Part shown: positions 33,884-43,023 of the stretch, in pieces
Position numbering within the stretch: the stretch's first letter is position 1
Layout of the letters: each line of letters begins with the position of its first letter
Assembly (NCBI GenBank): GCA_946223075.1
Contig: CAMILZ010000010.1
Coordinates: forward strand, 1 to 64,000
DNA: 64,000 nt
Source of the DNA: an uncultured Dermabacteraceae bacterium
Lineage (GTDB): Bacteria > Actinomycetota > Actinomycetes > Actinomycetales > Dermabacteraceae
Reading direction: 5' to 3'
Notes under the pieces: model-generated
The model's database searches: none
Told to the model about the DNA's origin: nothing
The model's input: the letters and a program-made list of their open reading frames with translations, nothing else
Made by a program: the position numbers and the translations under genes

Positions 33884-34996
33884 TTAATCCTCCGTGCGTG
33901 CCTGCTCGACGCGCCAGCGGATGCCCGCTTCGATGAACCCGTCGATGTTGCCGTCGAACACGGAGGTCGGGTTGCCCTCGGAGTATTCGGTGCGCAGGTC
34001 CTTGACCATCTGATACGGATTCAACACGTACGAGCGCATCTGGTCACCCCAGCTCGCCTTGATGTCGCCCGCGAGTTCCTTGCGTTTTGCGTCCTCCTCC
34101 TGCTTCTTGAGGAGCAAAAGGCGCGACTGAAGAACGCGAAGTGCGGCGGCGCGGTTCTGAATCTGGGACTTTTCATCCTGCATCGACACGACGATGCCCG
34201 TGGGAATGTGGGTCATGCGCACGGCAGAGTCGGTCGTGTTCACGCTCTGACCGCCGGGGCCCGAGGAGCGGAACACGTCGATTTTGAGTTCGTTCTCGGG
34301 GATCTCGATGCTGTCGGTCGTTTCGATCAGCGGGATCACCTCGACCGCCGCGAAGGAGGTCTGGCGGCGCCCCTGGTTATCAAACGGGGAGATGCGCACG
34401 AGGCGGTGCGTGCCACCCTCGACACTGAGCGTGCCGTACGCGTAGGGCGCGCTCACCTCAAACGTGACGGACTTGAGGCCGGCCTCTTCAGCGTAGGAAG
34501 TGTCCATGACCTTGGTGGGATAGCCCTTGTGCTCGGCCCAGCGCAGGTACATGCGCAAAAGCATCTCGGCAAAATCCGCAGCATCGACGCCGCCGGCGCC
34601 CGCGCGGATCGTCACGACGGCATTGCGCTGGTCATATTCGCCGCTCAGCATCGTGCGAACCTCGAGTTCATCGAGGGCCTTTCGGATCGAGGCAAGCTCG
34701 CTTTCGGCATCCTCGGCGAGCTGTGCGTCGCCTTCCTCCTCGCCGAGCTCAACCATGACCTCGAGATCATCGATGCGGCTTGCAAGCTCACTCACACGGC
34801 GCTTCTCGGCCTGCGCGTGCGACAGATCAGACGTCACCTTTTGCGCCGCCTCCGGGTCGTCCCACAGGTCGGGCGCAGCCGCCTGCTCCTCAAGGTCGGC
34901 AATCTTGGCCGTGAGGGCATCAAGATCGGTCACCTTCTCGATCGATTCGAGAGTCGAGCGAAGGTCAGGAATTTCGGCAGCAAAATCAGAACTCAC
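33884..34996 (-). CDS. prfB: Peptide chain release factor 2
   Basis: The 370-residue factor reads UGA and UAA. It has the GGQ motif ([12 protein letters not shown]), the anticodon-like SPF tripeptide ([16 protein letters not shown]) and the N-terminal coiled-coil domain. I start at GTG 34996 ([12 protein letters not shown]); a farther start is possible. Unlike E. coli prfB there is no internal stop or CTTTGA frameshift site near codon 25, as expected for many actinobacteria. It precedes ftsEX. Confidence 0.96.
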   Translation of the reverse strand: MSSDFAAEIPDLRSTLESIEKVTDLDALTAKIADLEEQAAAPDLWDDPEAAQKVTSDLSHAQAEKRRVSELASRIDDLEVMVELGEEEGDAQLAEDAESELASIRKALDELEVRTMLSGEYDQRNAVVTIRAGAGGVDAADFAEMLLRMYLRWAEHKGYPTKVMDTSYAEEAGLKSVTFEVSAPYAYGTLSVEGGTHRLVRISPFDNQGRRQTSFAAVEVIPLIETTDSIEIPENELKIDVFRSSGPGGQSVNTTDSAVRMTHIPTGIVVSMQDEKSQIQNRAAALRVLQSRLLLLKKQEEDAKRKELAGDIKASWGDQMRSYVLNPYQMVKDLRTEYSEGNPTSVFDGNIDGFIEAGIRWRVEQARTED

Positions 34997-35094
34997 AAAA
35001 GCCCACTTTACGCTACGCATCCCACGCCGGGCAGTGGTGAGGCCCGCTGGCGCGCATCAGTGCGGCACGCTCCACACCTCGAGCAGGCCACGGG

Positions 35095-35553
35095 TCAGTG
35101 CGCGTGGGCCGACGATTGCACGCGCACAACGAGCGGAGAATCGAGGGCGCGGGAAATCCAGCCCACGAGGGGCGGGTGCACGTGTGCCTCGAGCGCGAGG
35201 GTCACTCGGCCGCCTGGCGCAAGGGAGAGCGAGGCGATAGTCATATCGCTCACTCGCGAGAACTCGTGGGGATACGCCGCGAGATAGTCCTCGGCACGCT
35301 CGCGCGCCTCAGCCTCGGTGGGCGTGCGAGGGTCGCCCGCAGCATCGTAGAGCTTGTCCTCGCTCGTGGCCCCCGCGGCATAGAGCGCCGCACCGTCGGC
35401 CACGAACTGGGCGCGGTTGCGATCAATCTCCATGCCGGTCACCGCCACGCCGAAGGCGATCACCATGAGTACCACGACGCTCACGCCGATCGTCAAAATG
35501 CTCGCGTTCCCGCGCTCACCGTGCGCGAGCACCGCACGATGCTTGAGAGTCAC
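35095..35553 (-). CDS. TadG-like pilus/secretion-associated protein
   Basis: The 152-residue protein begins with GERGNASILTIGVSVVVLMVIAFGVAVTGMEIDRNRAQFVADGAALYAAG, the Flp-associated TadG-like signal-anchor. The extracellular part is about 100 residues. GTG at 35553 overlaps the previous stop by four bases (GTGA). It is the last gene of the pilus cluster. Role in the pilus system is inferred from position. Confidence 0.75.
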   Translation of the reverse strand: MTLKHRAVLAHGERGNASILTIGVSVVVLMVIAFGVAVTGMEIDRNRAQFVADGAALYAAGATSEDKLYDAAGDPRTPTEAEARERAEDYLAAYPHEFSRVSDMTIASLSLAPGGRVTLALEAHVHPPLVGWISRALDSPLVVRVQSSAHAH

Positions 35554-36017
35554 GCCGCATTCCCTTCCGACATGAGCGAATGGCGCCCCGTGACGCCGAC
35601 GATCGACGAGTCGATCCCGACCACGCCGAGACCGGGAATAGGCACGGCAAGGCTCACCTCGACAGAAACGGCCTCCCCCGCCACCGGACACGAGAGCGCG
35701 GGGCACGTCACCGAAATGTCTCCCGCATCGACGTCGACCCCGTAGTCACGCTCAACTTCGGCGATGATCTTTCCGATCCGTGCTTCACGGCCCTCCGCGA
35801 GGTCCTGTACCGAATACACGCGCGCGATTTGACGCGCGAGAGTATCCGCCGCGAAAGATGCCGACTGCATCGAAGCGCACGTGAGCAGGAGATACACGAG
35901 CGGAATCAGAAGGATCACCGAAAGACCCGTGAACTCCACAATCGAGTTCCCCGACGCATCGCTCAGGCGGCCCGCGACTCGCTTCGCGGCGGCCCTAATC
36001 CTAGAGCGCATCTTCAT
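35550..36017 (-). CDS. TadE-like minor pilin/pilus assembly protein
   Basis: The 155-residue protein has a TadE-type N-terminus: SDASGNSIVEFTGLSVILLIPLVYLLL, with the Glu that follows the cleavage-type Gly/Ser in pseudopilin signals, then an extracellular domain with a CPALSCP Cys pair. The ATG at 36017 lies inside the end of the preceding gene (17-bp overlap). A second ATG two codons later is possible. Confidence 0.78.
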   Translation of the reverse strand: MKMRSRIRAAAKRVAGRLSDASGNSIVEFTGLSVILLIPLVYLLLTCASMQSASFAADTLARQIARVYSVQDLAEGREARIGKIIAEVERDYGVDVDAGDISVTCPALSCPVAGEAVSVEVSLAVPIPGLGVVGIDSSIVGVTGRHSLMSEGNAA

Positions 36018-36399
36018 CGACCGCGTGCCCCACGACCCGCAGCGCATTGCTCGGCCCGAAGAAGCCCACGAGCGGCATGTTGGCGTGGATCTCAATCTCA
36101 ATGATGCCCGCCTGCTCACGGGCCTCGACGTGGACCTCGCCAAGCTGCTGGAAGCGGGCAGAGGTAAGCTCCGCGGCTCGCGCGCTGCCATCATTCGCCT
36201 CGTTTCCCAGCAACGCACCGTAATACGCCGACTGCACGGCGATGTCCGTGAGCCCGTTGCGCACGTGGAGGAAGAGGGCGAGCTGGAGAAGACTCAAGCC
36301 GAGCGCCACGATGAGCGCCGACACGAGCGGGAACTCCACGACCGCATTTCCTCGATCGTCGCGCACGCGCGCCCACAGGCGCCGGACGGGTGCACCCAC
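36001..36399 (-). CDS. TadE-like protein
   Basis: The 132-residue protein has RDDRGNAVVEFPLVSALIVALGLSLLQLALFLHVRNGL, a type IV pilin-like hydrophobic N-helix with the conserved E, then a short extracellular domain. GTG start at 36399 follows one base after the preceding gene. It overlaps the next tadE-like gene by 17 bp. Confidence 0.8.
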   Translation of the reverse strand: MGAPVRRLWARVRDDRGNAVVEFPLVSALIVALGLSLLQLALFLHVRNGLTDIAVQSAYYGALLGNEANDGSARAAELTSARFQQLGEVHVEAREQAGIIEIEIHANMPLVGFFGPSNALRVVGHAVDEDAL

Positions 36400-36400
36400 G

Positions 36401-36649
36401 CTACTCGGTGAACTGGCTCATGGCCTGGTTGAACAGACCGACGAGAGCGTCCGACGCCACGGCCCACAGTGCCACGACGATGCCCGCGGTCATGAGCGTA
36501 ATGAGGACCCAGCCGGGAACATCACCGCGTTCGGAAGTAAGGCGCTCACGGGCGGCGAGAAGGGCGCGAAATCCGGCACGTGTGGCGCGCTCGCGCAGCG
36601 TCGTGTTGGTGGTCGCGTTGTTGGCGAGAGTCGAGCGATTAATGGACAT
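36401..36649 (-). CDS. DUF4244 Flp-pilin-like protein
   Basis: The 82-residue protein has a basic N-terminus, the ERGDVPGWVLITLMTAGIVVALWAVAS helix and a FNQAMSQF C-terminus, the DUF4244 pattern seen in actinobacterial tad clusters. It is a probable Flp-type pilin, with the motif G-D-V-P-G-W before the hydrophobic helix resembling a prepilin cleavage region. No prepilin peptidase gene is in the window. Confidence 0.8.
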   Translation of the reverse strand: MSINRSTLANNATTNTTLRERATRAGFRALLAARERLTSERGDVPGWVLITLMTAGIVVALWAVASDALVGLFNQAMSQFTE

Positions 36650-36706
36650 GGGGATTCTCCTTACAGGTAGAGGTGAGGAAGCGGGATGGGGGTGGGACCA
36701 TGCGTG

Positions 36707-37663
36707 TCAAAGCCCCACTTGAAGTGCGGTGATACCGGGGAAGACCGCGAACACAATGACAAGTGGCATGAGAAGGAAAACGACGGGCAGAAGCATGTAC
36801 ACCTCTCGCCGCCCAGCACTTTCCATGAGAGTCCGTTTCGAAAGCTCGCGGGCATCTTGCGCTTGAGCGCGCATGACATCCGCGAGTGGAGTACCTCTTT
36901 CGAGGGCGACGGCGATCGTCTCCGCAAACCGCGCGAGAGAATCAAGGGGCGAGCGGGTGCCCAGGTTCATGAGGGCATCCTCAAGCGTGGATCCCGCACG
37001 GATTTCGGAAACCGCGGTCGCAAGTTCCCGCGAAAGCTCCCCGCGAGACGTGCGCGCGACTCGTTCCATCGCAGCAATCGGCCCCTCCCCTGCAGAAATG
37101 GCGAGGGCGAGAAGATCGGCAACGGTGGGAAACTCGCGGGCCATGGCACGTTTCCGTGAGGTGATCGCGCTCGTGAGGAGGTAATCCCGCAGCAGCGGCG
37201 CAGTGACGGTCGCGAGCACGACGAGCGCGAGCAACGCAATGAGCGGCGCCTGACCTAAGGCGAACAGCCCCATGCCCAGCGCCGCGCTCGCGACGAAGGC
37301 GACGATCGCCCACGTCAGCTGCTGCACGCGAAAATCGCGATAGCTAATCCGGCCGCCCGCGAGCGCGAGGCGCTTCTTGATCTCCCGCTGACTTCCCAGG
37401 GCACGCGCCGCAGCCGCACGAATGCTCGCGAGAAACGGGCCGAGATTCGTGTCGATCACGGGATGCATCTGTACCCCGCCATCGAGGAAGCTCAGCGCGC
37501 CGCGCATCGTTCCCTGTTTGACGTACGGGGCGATGCGCGCCTCGACCGAACGGGGGCGCCTCCATGGGTTCTCGAGGATCAGGAGGGCGAGCCCGAGCCC
37601 GAAGAGTGCCCCGAGCGCACAGCCGAGGAGAATGATCGTCAACGTGTTGTCACGGATGCTCAT
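36707..37663 (-). CDS. tadC: TadC-like type II/IV secretion system F-domain protein
   Basis: The 318-residue protein has four or so membrane segments and the GspF/TadC domain in the last 150 residues (MERVARTSRGELSRELATAVSEIRAGSTLEDALMNLG, then GTPLADVMRAQAQDAR). The ATG at 37663 overlaps the tadB stop by four bases. It forms the inner membrane platform of the pilus machine with TadB. Confidence 0.85.
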   Translation of the reverse strand: MSIRDNTLTIILLGCALGALFGLGLALLILENPWRRPRSVEARIAPYVKQGTMRGALSFLDGGVQMHPVIDTNLGPFLASIRAAAARALGSQREIKKRLALAGGRISYRDFRVQQLTWAIVAFVASAALGMGLFALGQAPLIALLALVVLATVTAPLLRDYLLTSAITSRKRAMAREFPTVADLLALAISAGEGPIAAMERVARTSRGELSRELATAVSEIRAGSTLEDALMNLGTRSPLDSLARFAETIAVALERGTPLADVMRAQAQDARELSKRTLMESAGRREVYMLLPVVFLLMPLVIVFAVFPGITALQVGL

Positions 37664-38538
37664 TCGCGCAACACCCTTTCGTCTTGAGGCAAGCGTGCGA
37701 AGGTGAGCATGAGCCGGTAGGCGAAGAACGATACGGCGGCACCGATCAGGATGAGCATGCCGCCTGCGGCGGAGTCGTAGGCTTCGGCAGCTTCCGGCCG
37801 AAGAATCATGAGACCGAGCACGACCCATGGTGCGATGAGCGCGAGCTTAGCCCCATTGACGGTCCAGCTTTGGCGCGCTTCAAGCTCGGAGCGCACGCGT
37901 GCATCTTCGCGCAGAAAGGATGAGAGCGTGCGAAGTAGCGTGCCGAGATCGGTTCCGCCCACGTCGCGCGTAATGCGGAGCGCTTCGATGATGCGGTCGG
38001 CAACCGGGTCGCTCAGGCGTGCTTTCAGCCGGTCGAGGCTGTAGGAGAAGTCTCCGGTCGCGTGGTATTCCCGGGCGAACTCGTTGAAGGACGAGCGCAG
38101 TTGTTCGGGCCCGCGGTCGGAGAGCTGCGCGAGGGATTCCGGGAGTGAGAGCCCCGCGCGGACTGCCGATCCCACGAGATCGATCACTTCGGGCCACACC
38201 TCGCGGAGATTGTCTTGGCGACGTCGTGCAAGCGCGCGAAGTGACCACACCGGAAGAACGAAAGCGCCGATGCCGGCTGCGGCGCTCGGGACCATGGCCG
38301 TGCTGATGCCGAGGGTCGCGATAAAGACCACGCCGGCGAGCAACACTGACGCGACGAGCAGGTGAAGCGGGCGCCCGCGTGCGATCCCGATGCGCGCGAA
38401 ATCGTCGCGGATCCTCTGCTCGAACCGGGTACGCGGGCCGGATCTCTCGAAGTTTCTCGCTTCGCGCGGCCAGAAGGCCGACCAGATTGTCACGACTCCC
38501 AGGCCGAAAAGGGCTCCCGCCGCGAACCCCGCGATCAT
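37660..38538 (-). CDS. tadB: TadB-like type II/IV secretion system F-domain protein
   Basis: The 292-residue protein has two membrane segments at the N-terminus, an F-domain (VWPEVIDLVGSAVRAGLSLPESLAQLSDRGP, later IRRIIEALRITRDVGGTDLGTLL), and two at the C-terminus. The start overlaps tadA by four bases. Partner of TadC in the pilus platform. Confidence 0.85.
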   Translation of the reverse strand: MIAGFAAGALFGLGVVTIWSAFWPREARNFERSGPRTRFEQRIRDDFARIGIARGRPLHLLVASVLLAGVVFIATLGISTAMVPSAAAGIGAFVLPVWSLRALARRRQDNLREVWPEVIDLVGSAVRAGLSLPESLAQLSDRGPEQLRSSFNEFAREYHATGDFSYSLDRLKARLSDPVADRIIEALRITRDVGGTDLGTLLRTLSSFLREDARVRSELEARQSWTVNGAKLALIAPWVVLGLMILRPEAAEAYDSAAGGMLILIGAAVSFFAYRLMLTFARLPQDERVLRE

Positions 38539-39758
38539 CGCTCAGCCCCGAGGAGTGCAGAGAGTGAAAAACCTGCGCGTTCGAAGCGTTCGGGGTGAGG
38601 CGGGTAAGCATCGCCCCTGCACAGTCGGCCGCGTCGCCATTCGAAGAGGTGCCCGAGTTCGACGACCGAATCTTCCACCCGGCCGGGAACTGCGACGATC
38701 TCGCGGACGCGGCGCGTGCCATCGTGGAGGTGGTCGAGGTGGACGACAAGGTCGATCGCGTTGGCGACGGTGGGGGTCACGAACGAGCTACTGACGTTTT
38801 CCCCCGCGAGCAACGGGAGGGTGCACAGCTTCGCAATCGTGTCGCGTGCGGAGTTCGAGTGAATCGTGGCCATGCCGGGAAGGCCACTATTGAGCGCGAT
38901 GAGCATGTCGAGAGACTCGGCTTCACGGACCTCGCCGACGATAATCCGACTCGGTCGCATGCGTAGCGCCTCTTTCACAAGGCGACGCATCGTAATCTCG
39001 CCGACGCCCTCGAGGTTCGGCTGCCGGCACTGCATTCCTACGACGTCGCGGGCTCGAATATCGAGTTCGAAGACTTCCTCGATCGTCACGATTCGCTCGC
39101 GCGGGTACACGGCTGACCCGAGGCAGTTCACCATTGTCGTTTTGCCCGCGCCCACGCTCCCGGACACGATGATGTTGAGGCCGGCCTTCACGCTCGCGTC
39201 GAGCAGATCTGCCGCCTGCTGGGTCAGGGAGCCGAGTGCGACGAGATCCGCGAGCGAGTGCGCCTTCGAGATGAACTTTCGAATGTTGACCGACCAGTGC
39301 GCACGCGTGACATTAGGGATGACGGCGTGGAGGCGTGCCCCACTCGGCAGAAGCGCGTCAACGAAGGGCGTGCTGAGGTCGAGTCGCCTGCCAGTTTGCG
39401 CGAGCATCCGCTCGACGAGACCGCGAACCTCGCCTGCCGAGAGTACGAGGGGCGTGAGTTCGCTGACGCCGTGCCGGTGCACGAAGATTTCACTCGGTGA
39501 GTTGATCCAGATCTCCTCGATTTCAGGATCGTCAAGGAAAGTTTGAAGTGCACCGAAGCCACCGATGCGCGTGGCGATTTCGCCCACCGCGGCGTCGCGG
39601 TCGCGAAGAGCCGGGACTTCCCCTCGCGTGGCTTTCGATTCGTATTCCGCGACCACGTGTGCGATGAGGTCATCGAGTGACGAGGAGGATTCATCGAGCC
39701 CTTGCACGCGGATCGCTTGCCGGGCCTCGGCTTCGATGATCCCTAGTGCATCCCGCAT
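38535..39758 (-). CDS. tadA: TadA/CpaF-type secretion ATPase
   Basis: The 407-residue hexameric ATPase powers pilus assembly. It has an N-terminal domain (ALGIIEAEARQAI) and the CpaF core: FLDDPEIEEIWINSPSEIF, Walker A GSVGAGKTT, IVGEVREAES (Asp/Glu box), GMATIHSNSAR (His box). The ATG at 39758 has GGGGGAAG upstream. It opens the tad cluster running left to 35095. Confidence 0.92.
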   Translation of the reverse strand: MRDALGIIEAEARQAIRVQGLDESSSSLDDLIAHVVAEYESKATRGEVPALRDRDAAVGEIATRIGGFGALQTFLDDPEIEEIWINSPSEIFVHRHGVSELTPLVLSAGEVRGLVERMLAQTGRRLDLSTPFVDALLPSGARLHAVIPNVTRAHWSVNIRKFISKAHSLADLVALGSLTQQAADLLDASVKAGLNIIVSGSVGAGKTTMVNCLGSAVYPRERIVTIEEVFELDIRARDVVGMQCRQPNLEGVGEITMRRLVKEALRMRPSRIIVGEVREAESLDMLIALNSGLPGMATIHSNSARDTIAKLCTLPLLAGENVSSSFVTPTVANAIDLVVHLDHLHDGTRRVREIVAVPGRVEDSVVELGHLFEWRRGRLCRGDAYPPHPERFERAGFSLSALLGAER

Positions 39759-39883
39759 AGGCGCTTCCCCCTTGTGCAATCGTGGCGCCCACCTTGGCCG
39801 CCGCCCCCAGCTCCCATCCCCTTGGGAGCGTTCTGTCATCTTTCTACCAGAGTGAGGCCGCGCACGAAACACCGTTCGCGAAT

Positions 39884-39892
39884 TGTGGATAA
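39884..39892 (-). promoter_or_regulatory. Perfect DnaA-box 9-mer (TTATCCACA)
   Basis: TGTGGATAA on the plus strand is an exact TTATCCACA on the minus, in the 242-bp gap between tadA and the YihY gene. A single box is not an origin; it could be regulatory or chance. Confidence 0.4.
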
Positions 39893-40000
39893 CTAACGTT
39901 GTGTTTTCCAGAATGCGGACCCGTTTCGCGATGTGGCATCCGTGCAGTTCAGCCGTATAGACTCGCGTCGTCCCGTCTCCCTGCCCCAGAGGATGCCCGC

Positions 40001-41215
40001 ATGGCAACGCGCCTTTCTGACCGCGACACCGTGACCGAAGCAAAGATGTCGAAGACCGAGTGGGTCTACGCTGCGAAGCGCACACTCACCGAGTTCACGC
40101 GCGCGGGCGGAACGGATCTTGCCGCCCAGCTCACCTACTTCATCGTGCTGGCCATCGCGCCTACCTTCCTCGCGCTTTTCTCGCTCGCCGCACTGGTTCT
40201 CAGCGGTTTCCAGGACGAGATCGTGAAGGTCATTACCGATGCGGTCAAGAATTCGAGCATCGCCAACGGCTCCGCGGACCTGACCGACGCTATTGAGTCG
40301 ACGCTAAAGTCGCTCCTCGGCTCGACCTCCTCGGGCACGATCGCTCTCATCATCGGTATCTTGACGGCCCTGTGGTCGGCCTCGGCGTTCGTCAAGGCCT
40401 TCTCGCGCGCGTCGAACAAGATCTACCGCGTGGAGGAAACGCGCGGTCCAGTGAAGCTCAACCTCTCGATGCTGGCCGTCACGGCTGCGCTTATCGTGGG
40501 CATCCTGCTGTTGTTCGTCTCCATGCTTCTCAGCCAAAGCATGATGGATTCGGTCCTCGGGCCGCTCTTCTCGGCGATCAACATGCCTGGCCTCCTCGAT
40601 TTCCTCACCCACACCTTCATCCCGATTTGGGCTTGGCTGAAGTGGCCGTTCATGCTCGCGCTTCTCTTTGCCGTCGTGTCGCTCCTGTACTGGGCAACCC
40701 CAAACCTCAAGCACAAGTACCGCTTTATTTCTCCCGGCGGGATCTTCGCGATCATCGGCATCGCCCTCGCTCTTCTGGCCCTGAGCATCTACATGTCAAC
40801 CCTCGCGAGCTACTCGAGCTACGGCGCCATCGGTGGTGTCATGGCGGTCCTTTTCGTTTTGTGGGTCGTCAGCATCGTGCTGATTCTTGGCGCTGCCTTC
40901 GACGCGGAGGTTTTGCGTGGCCGCCAGCTTGCCGCGGGCATGCCTGCCGAAGATGGCTTCGAACTTCCGAGCCGCGGCGCCGAGCCGCCCACGAAAGCGG
41001 ACCTCAAGTACGCAAAGATCGTGGACGAGGGGCGCGAAATTCGCGTGGGCAACCTGTACAAGAATCAGGGCAACTACACGGCAACGTTCGCCGGTGAAGA
41101 TGCGCTTCGCAAGGGCGATGAGAGCGTGTTCTCGGTCAATGATGAGGACCAGAAATCGAGCGATGAGCCCTCGGCGGTCAGCACCGAGAAGAGCGCGGAA
41201 GACGCCCGAGAATAA
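40001..41215 (+). CDS. YihY/BrkB family membrane protein
   Basis: The 404-residue protein starts at ATG 40001 (AGAGGA upstream). About six membrane helices span residues 40-330, with the conserved AAQLTYFIVLAIAPTFLALF and the later GAIGGVMAVLFVLWVVSIVLILGAAFDAE. The last 90 residues are hydrophilic and acidic. The family has often been called ribonuclease BN, which is a misnomer; its members are probably transporters or channels of unknown substrate. Confidence 0.9.
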   Translation: MATRLSDRDTVTEAKMSKTEWVYAAKRTLTEFTRAGGTDLAAQLTYFIVLAIAPTFLALFSLAALVLSGFQDEIVKVITDAVKNSSIANGSADLTDAIESTLKSLLGSTSSGTIALIIGILTALWSASAFVKAFSRASNKIYRVEETRGPVKLNLSMLAVTAALIVGILLLFVSMLLSQSMMDSVLGPLFSAINMPGLLDFLTHTFIPIWAWLKWPFMLALLFAVVSLLYWATPNLKHKYRFISPGGIFAIIGIALALLALSIYMSTLASYSSYGAIGGVMAVLFVLWVVSIVLILGAAFDAEVLRGRQLAAGMPAEDGFELPSRGAEPPTKADLKYAKIVDEGREIRVGNLYKNQGNYTATFAGEDALRKGDESVFSVNDEDQKSSDEPSAVSTEKSAEDARE

Positions 41216-41229
41216 GAGTGGTGTGAACC

Positions 41230-41955
41230 GTGTGTGGTCGCTTCGCCCTCTTCCAAGAAATCGAGCCTCTACTCGACGATGTCGGGGCGCTCGATCTTGC
41301 AGATCCGCACCTCCACGCGCGCTACAACATTCCGCCCACGGCACCGATTTACGTCGTCACCGAGGGCCTCGAGCGTGACTCGGGCGAGCTCACGAGGGCG
41401 GTGCGCACCGCGCGATGGGGGCTTCTTCCCCGGTTCGCCAAGGACCTCTCGTTTTCCGCAAAAACCTTCAATGCTCGCCGCGAATCACTCGCCGAAAAGC
41501 CGAGTTTTCGCGGTTCGCTCGCACGATACCGCGCACTCGTGCCGATGAACGGCTACTTCGAGTGGAAAGCGGGTCCGCAAGGGAAGATCCCGCATTTCAT
41601 TCACGATCGCCACGCACCGCTCCTCTATGCGGCCGGCCTCGTGTCATGGTGGAAAGATCCTTCCTCGTCGCCCTCAGAGTGGCTCTTGAGCGCCACGATC
41701 ATCACGAAAGCCGCAGAAAGCCACCTGAGCCACCTCCACTCACGCATGCCCGTCTTCCTCGATCCGGAGGGTCGCGAAACGTGGCTCTGCCTCGACTCGT
41801 TCTCGTCGGGTGCCGAGGCCCACGCGTGGATGAGCGGCACGGAGGGCCAGCTTGCGTCGGAAGCACTCGAGGCTTACCCGGTGGGGCGTGAGGTCGGGAG
41901 CGTCACGAGCGAGGGGCCGCACCTTCTCGAGCGGCAGGGTCCGACGCTGACCTAG
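41230..41955 (+). CDS. HMCES/YedK-type SOS response-associated peptidase
   Basis: The 241-residue protein begins (M)CGRFAL, with catalytic Cys2 becoming the N-terminal residue after Met removal, and has NARRESLAEKPSF, NGYFEWK and HSRMPVFL, the SRAP active-site set (Asn, Glu, His). It cross-links to abasic sites in single-stranded DNA and protects them. Start GTG at 41230 is fixed by Cys2. It follows YihY by 14 bp and could be co-transcribed. Confidence 0.93.
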   Translation: MCGRFALFQEIEPLLDDVGALDLADPHLHARYNIPPTAPIYVVTEGLERDSGELTRAVRTARWGLLPRFAKDLSFSAKTFNARRESLAEKPSFRGSLARYRALVPMNGYFEWKAGPQGKIPHFIHDRHAPLLYAAGLVSWWKDPSSSPSEWLLSATIITKAAESHLSHLHSRMPVFLDPEGRETWLCLDSFSSGAEAHAWMSGTEGQLASEALEAYPVGREVGSVTSEGPHLLERQGPTLT

Positions 41956-41967
41956 CCCGAATAATCC

Positions 41968-42402
41968 TCAGTTCTCGTCGTCGACGAAGAGCTCGCGGTC
42001 GGGTCGATTCTCCTGTCGCAAGAGAAGCACAAAGAGTGCGATCGCGAGGGCGAGTGCACTGAAGCCGGCCCACAGGAGCCCGCCACGAATGAGACTGCCT
42101 CCCACGAGGGCCTGGAACAGCTGCCACGTGATGCCGAAGCTCACGCCATAGCGCCCTCGTTTCATGAGCGAACGCGCTGCCAGCGCCACCATGAGGGCGA
42201 AAATGCCGAGGAAAATGGTGAGACCCACGGCAACGGTTTTCAACTCCGCGGCCTGCGCCGGAAGCGTGACGAGCGCGTAGAGTGCTGCGGCAATGAGGAG
42301 GAGCGCCTCGAGCACGAGAAGAAGAGCGCTCACGCGGCGCACGGGGTGCGCGGGAGGCCGGGACGTTGCCTCGGTTTCGGGTGCGCCGTTGTCGAAAGTC
42401 AT
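41968..42402 (-). CDS. Hypothetical membrane protein, four helices
   Basis: The 144-residue protein has hydrophobic segments near residues 25-47, 58-78, 90-110 and 112-130, with charged ends. The ending RELFVDDEN is polar. I recognise no domain. It lies convergent with the HMCES gene (12 bp apart). Confidence 0.7.
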   Translation of the reverse strand: MTFDNGAPETEATSRPPAHPVRRVSALLLVLEALLLIAAALYALVTLPAQAAELKTVAVGLTIFLGIFALMVALAARSLMKRGRYGVSFGITWQLFQALVGGSLIRGGLLWAGFSALALAIALFVLLLRQENRPDRELFVDDEN

Positions 42403-42650
42403 GCCCCCACCCTAGTGCTCGGTACGCCGTGCGATCACCGGAGGCAAGAGGCAAACGGTGTGGAAAAGATTACGAGAGTTCTTTTCCGTAGATCCTTGTC
42501 CGCATACGGCGTTGCCAGGAACAATGGAGTACTACATCGCTTCGGCACAATAGTGACCGTCGCGATCTGCACTGATGTCGAGGCCCTGTGGGCCACACGC
42601 ACTCGTGGCCCCACTACGGTCACGATGCACCGGAAAGAGAGAGTGACCCG

Positions 42651-42899
42651 ATGGATTGGCGCCACCGCGCTGCATGCCTCACCGAAGATCCCGAACTTTT
42701 CTTCCCCATCGGGAACACGGGACCGGCGATCACCCAGATCCAGGAAGCCAAGGCCGTGTGCCAACGCTGCGAGGTCATGAACATCTGCTTGAAGTTTGCG
42801 CTCGAATCCGGCCAGGATTCCGGCGTGTGGGGCGGGCTCTCCGAGGATGAGCGCCGCTCGCTTAAGCGCCGCACCGCGCGTGCGCGTCGCGTTGCCTAA
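42651..42899 (+). CDS. whiB1: WhiB1-like iron-sulfur transcription factor
   Basis: The 82-residue protein has the four 4Fe-4S cysteines at C9, C37, C40 and C46 (ACLTED, VCQRC, NICLKF), the GVWGG turn, and a basic tail (RRSLKRRTARARR). Length and sequence match the essential WhiB1/WblE type rather than the longer Wbl proteins. The ATG at 42651 gives the typical start. A 250-bp upstream region presumably contains its promoter; I see no clear operator. Confidence 0.93.
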   Translation: MDWRHRAACLTEDPELFFPIGNTGPAITQIQEAKAVCQRCEVMNICLKFALESGQDSGVWGGLSEDERRSLKRRTARARRVA

Positions 42900-43023
42900 G
42901 GGCGCCACCCCAACGAGCACCTCACGGTTCTCTTTCCTCAGCACCCAAGCGAAGCCGCATCGCCCCTGAGGGAATCTCTCCCCTCTTCAGCGTTCGCCAT
43001 GAGCGGGCCGAGATCACCCTCTT

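Noticed and set aside
33884..34996. Programmed frameshift in prfB
   Set aside because: The frame is open from the start to the GGQ domain and no CTTTGA site occurs near codon 25.
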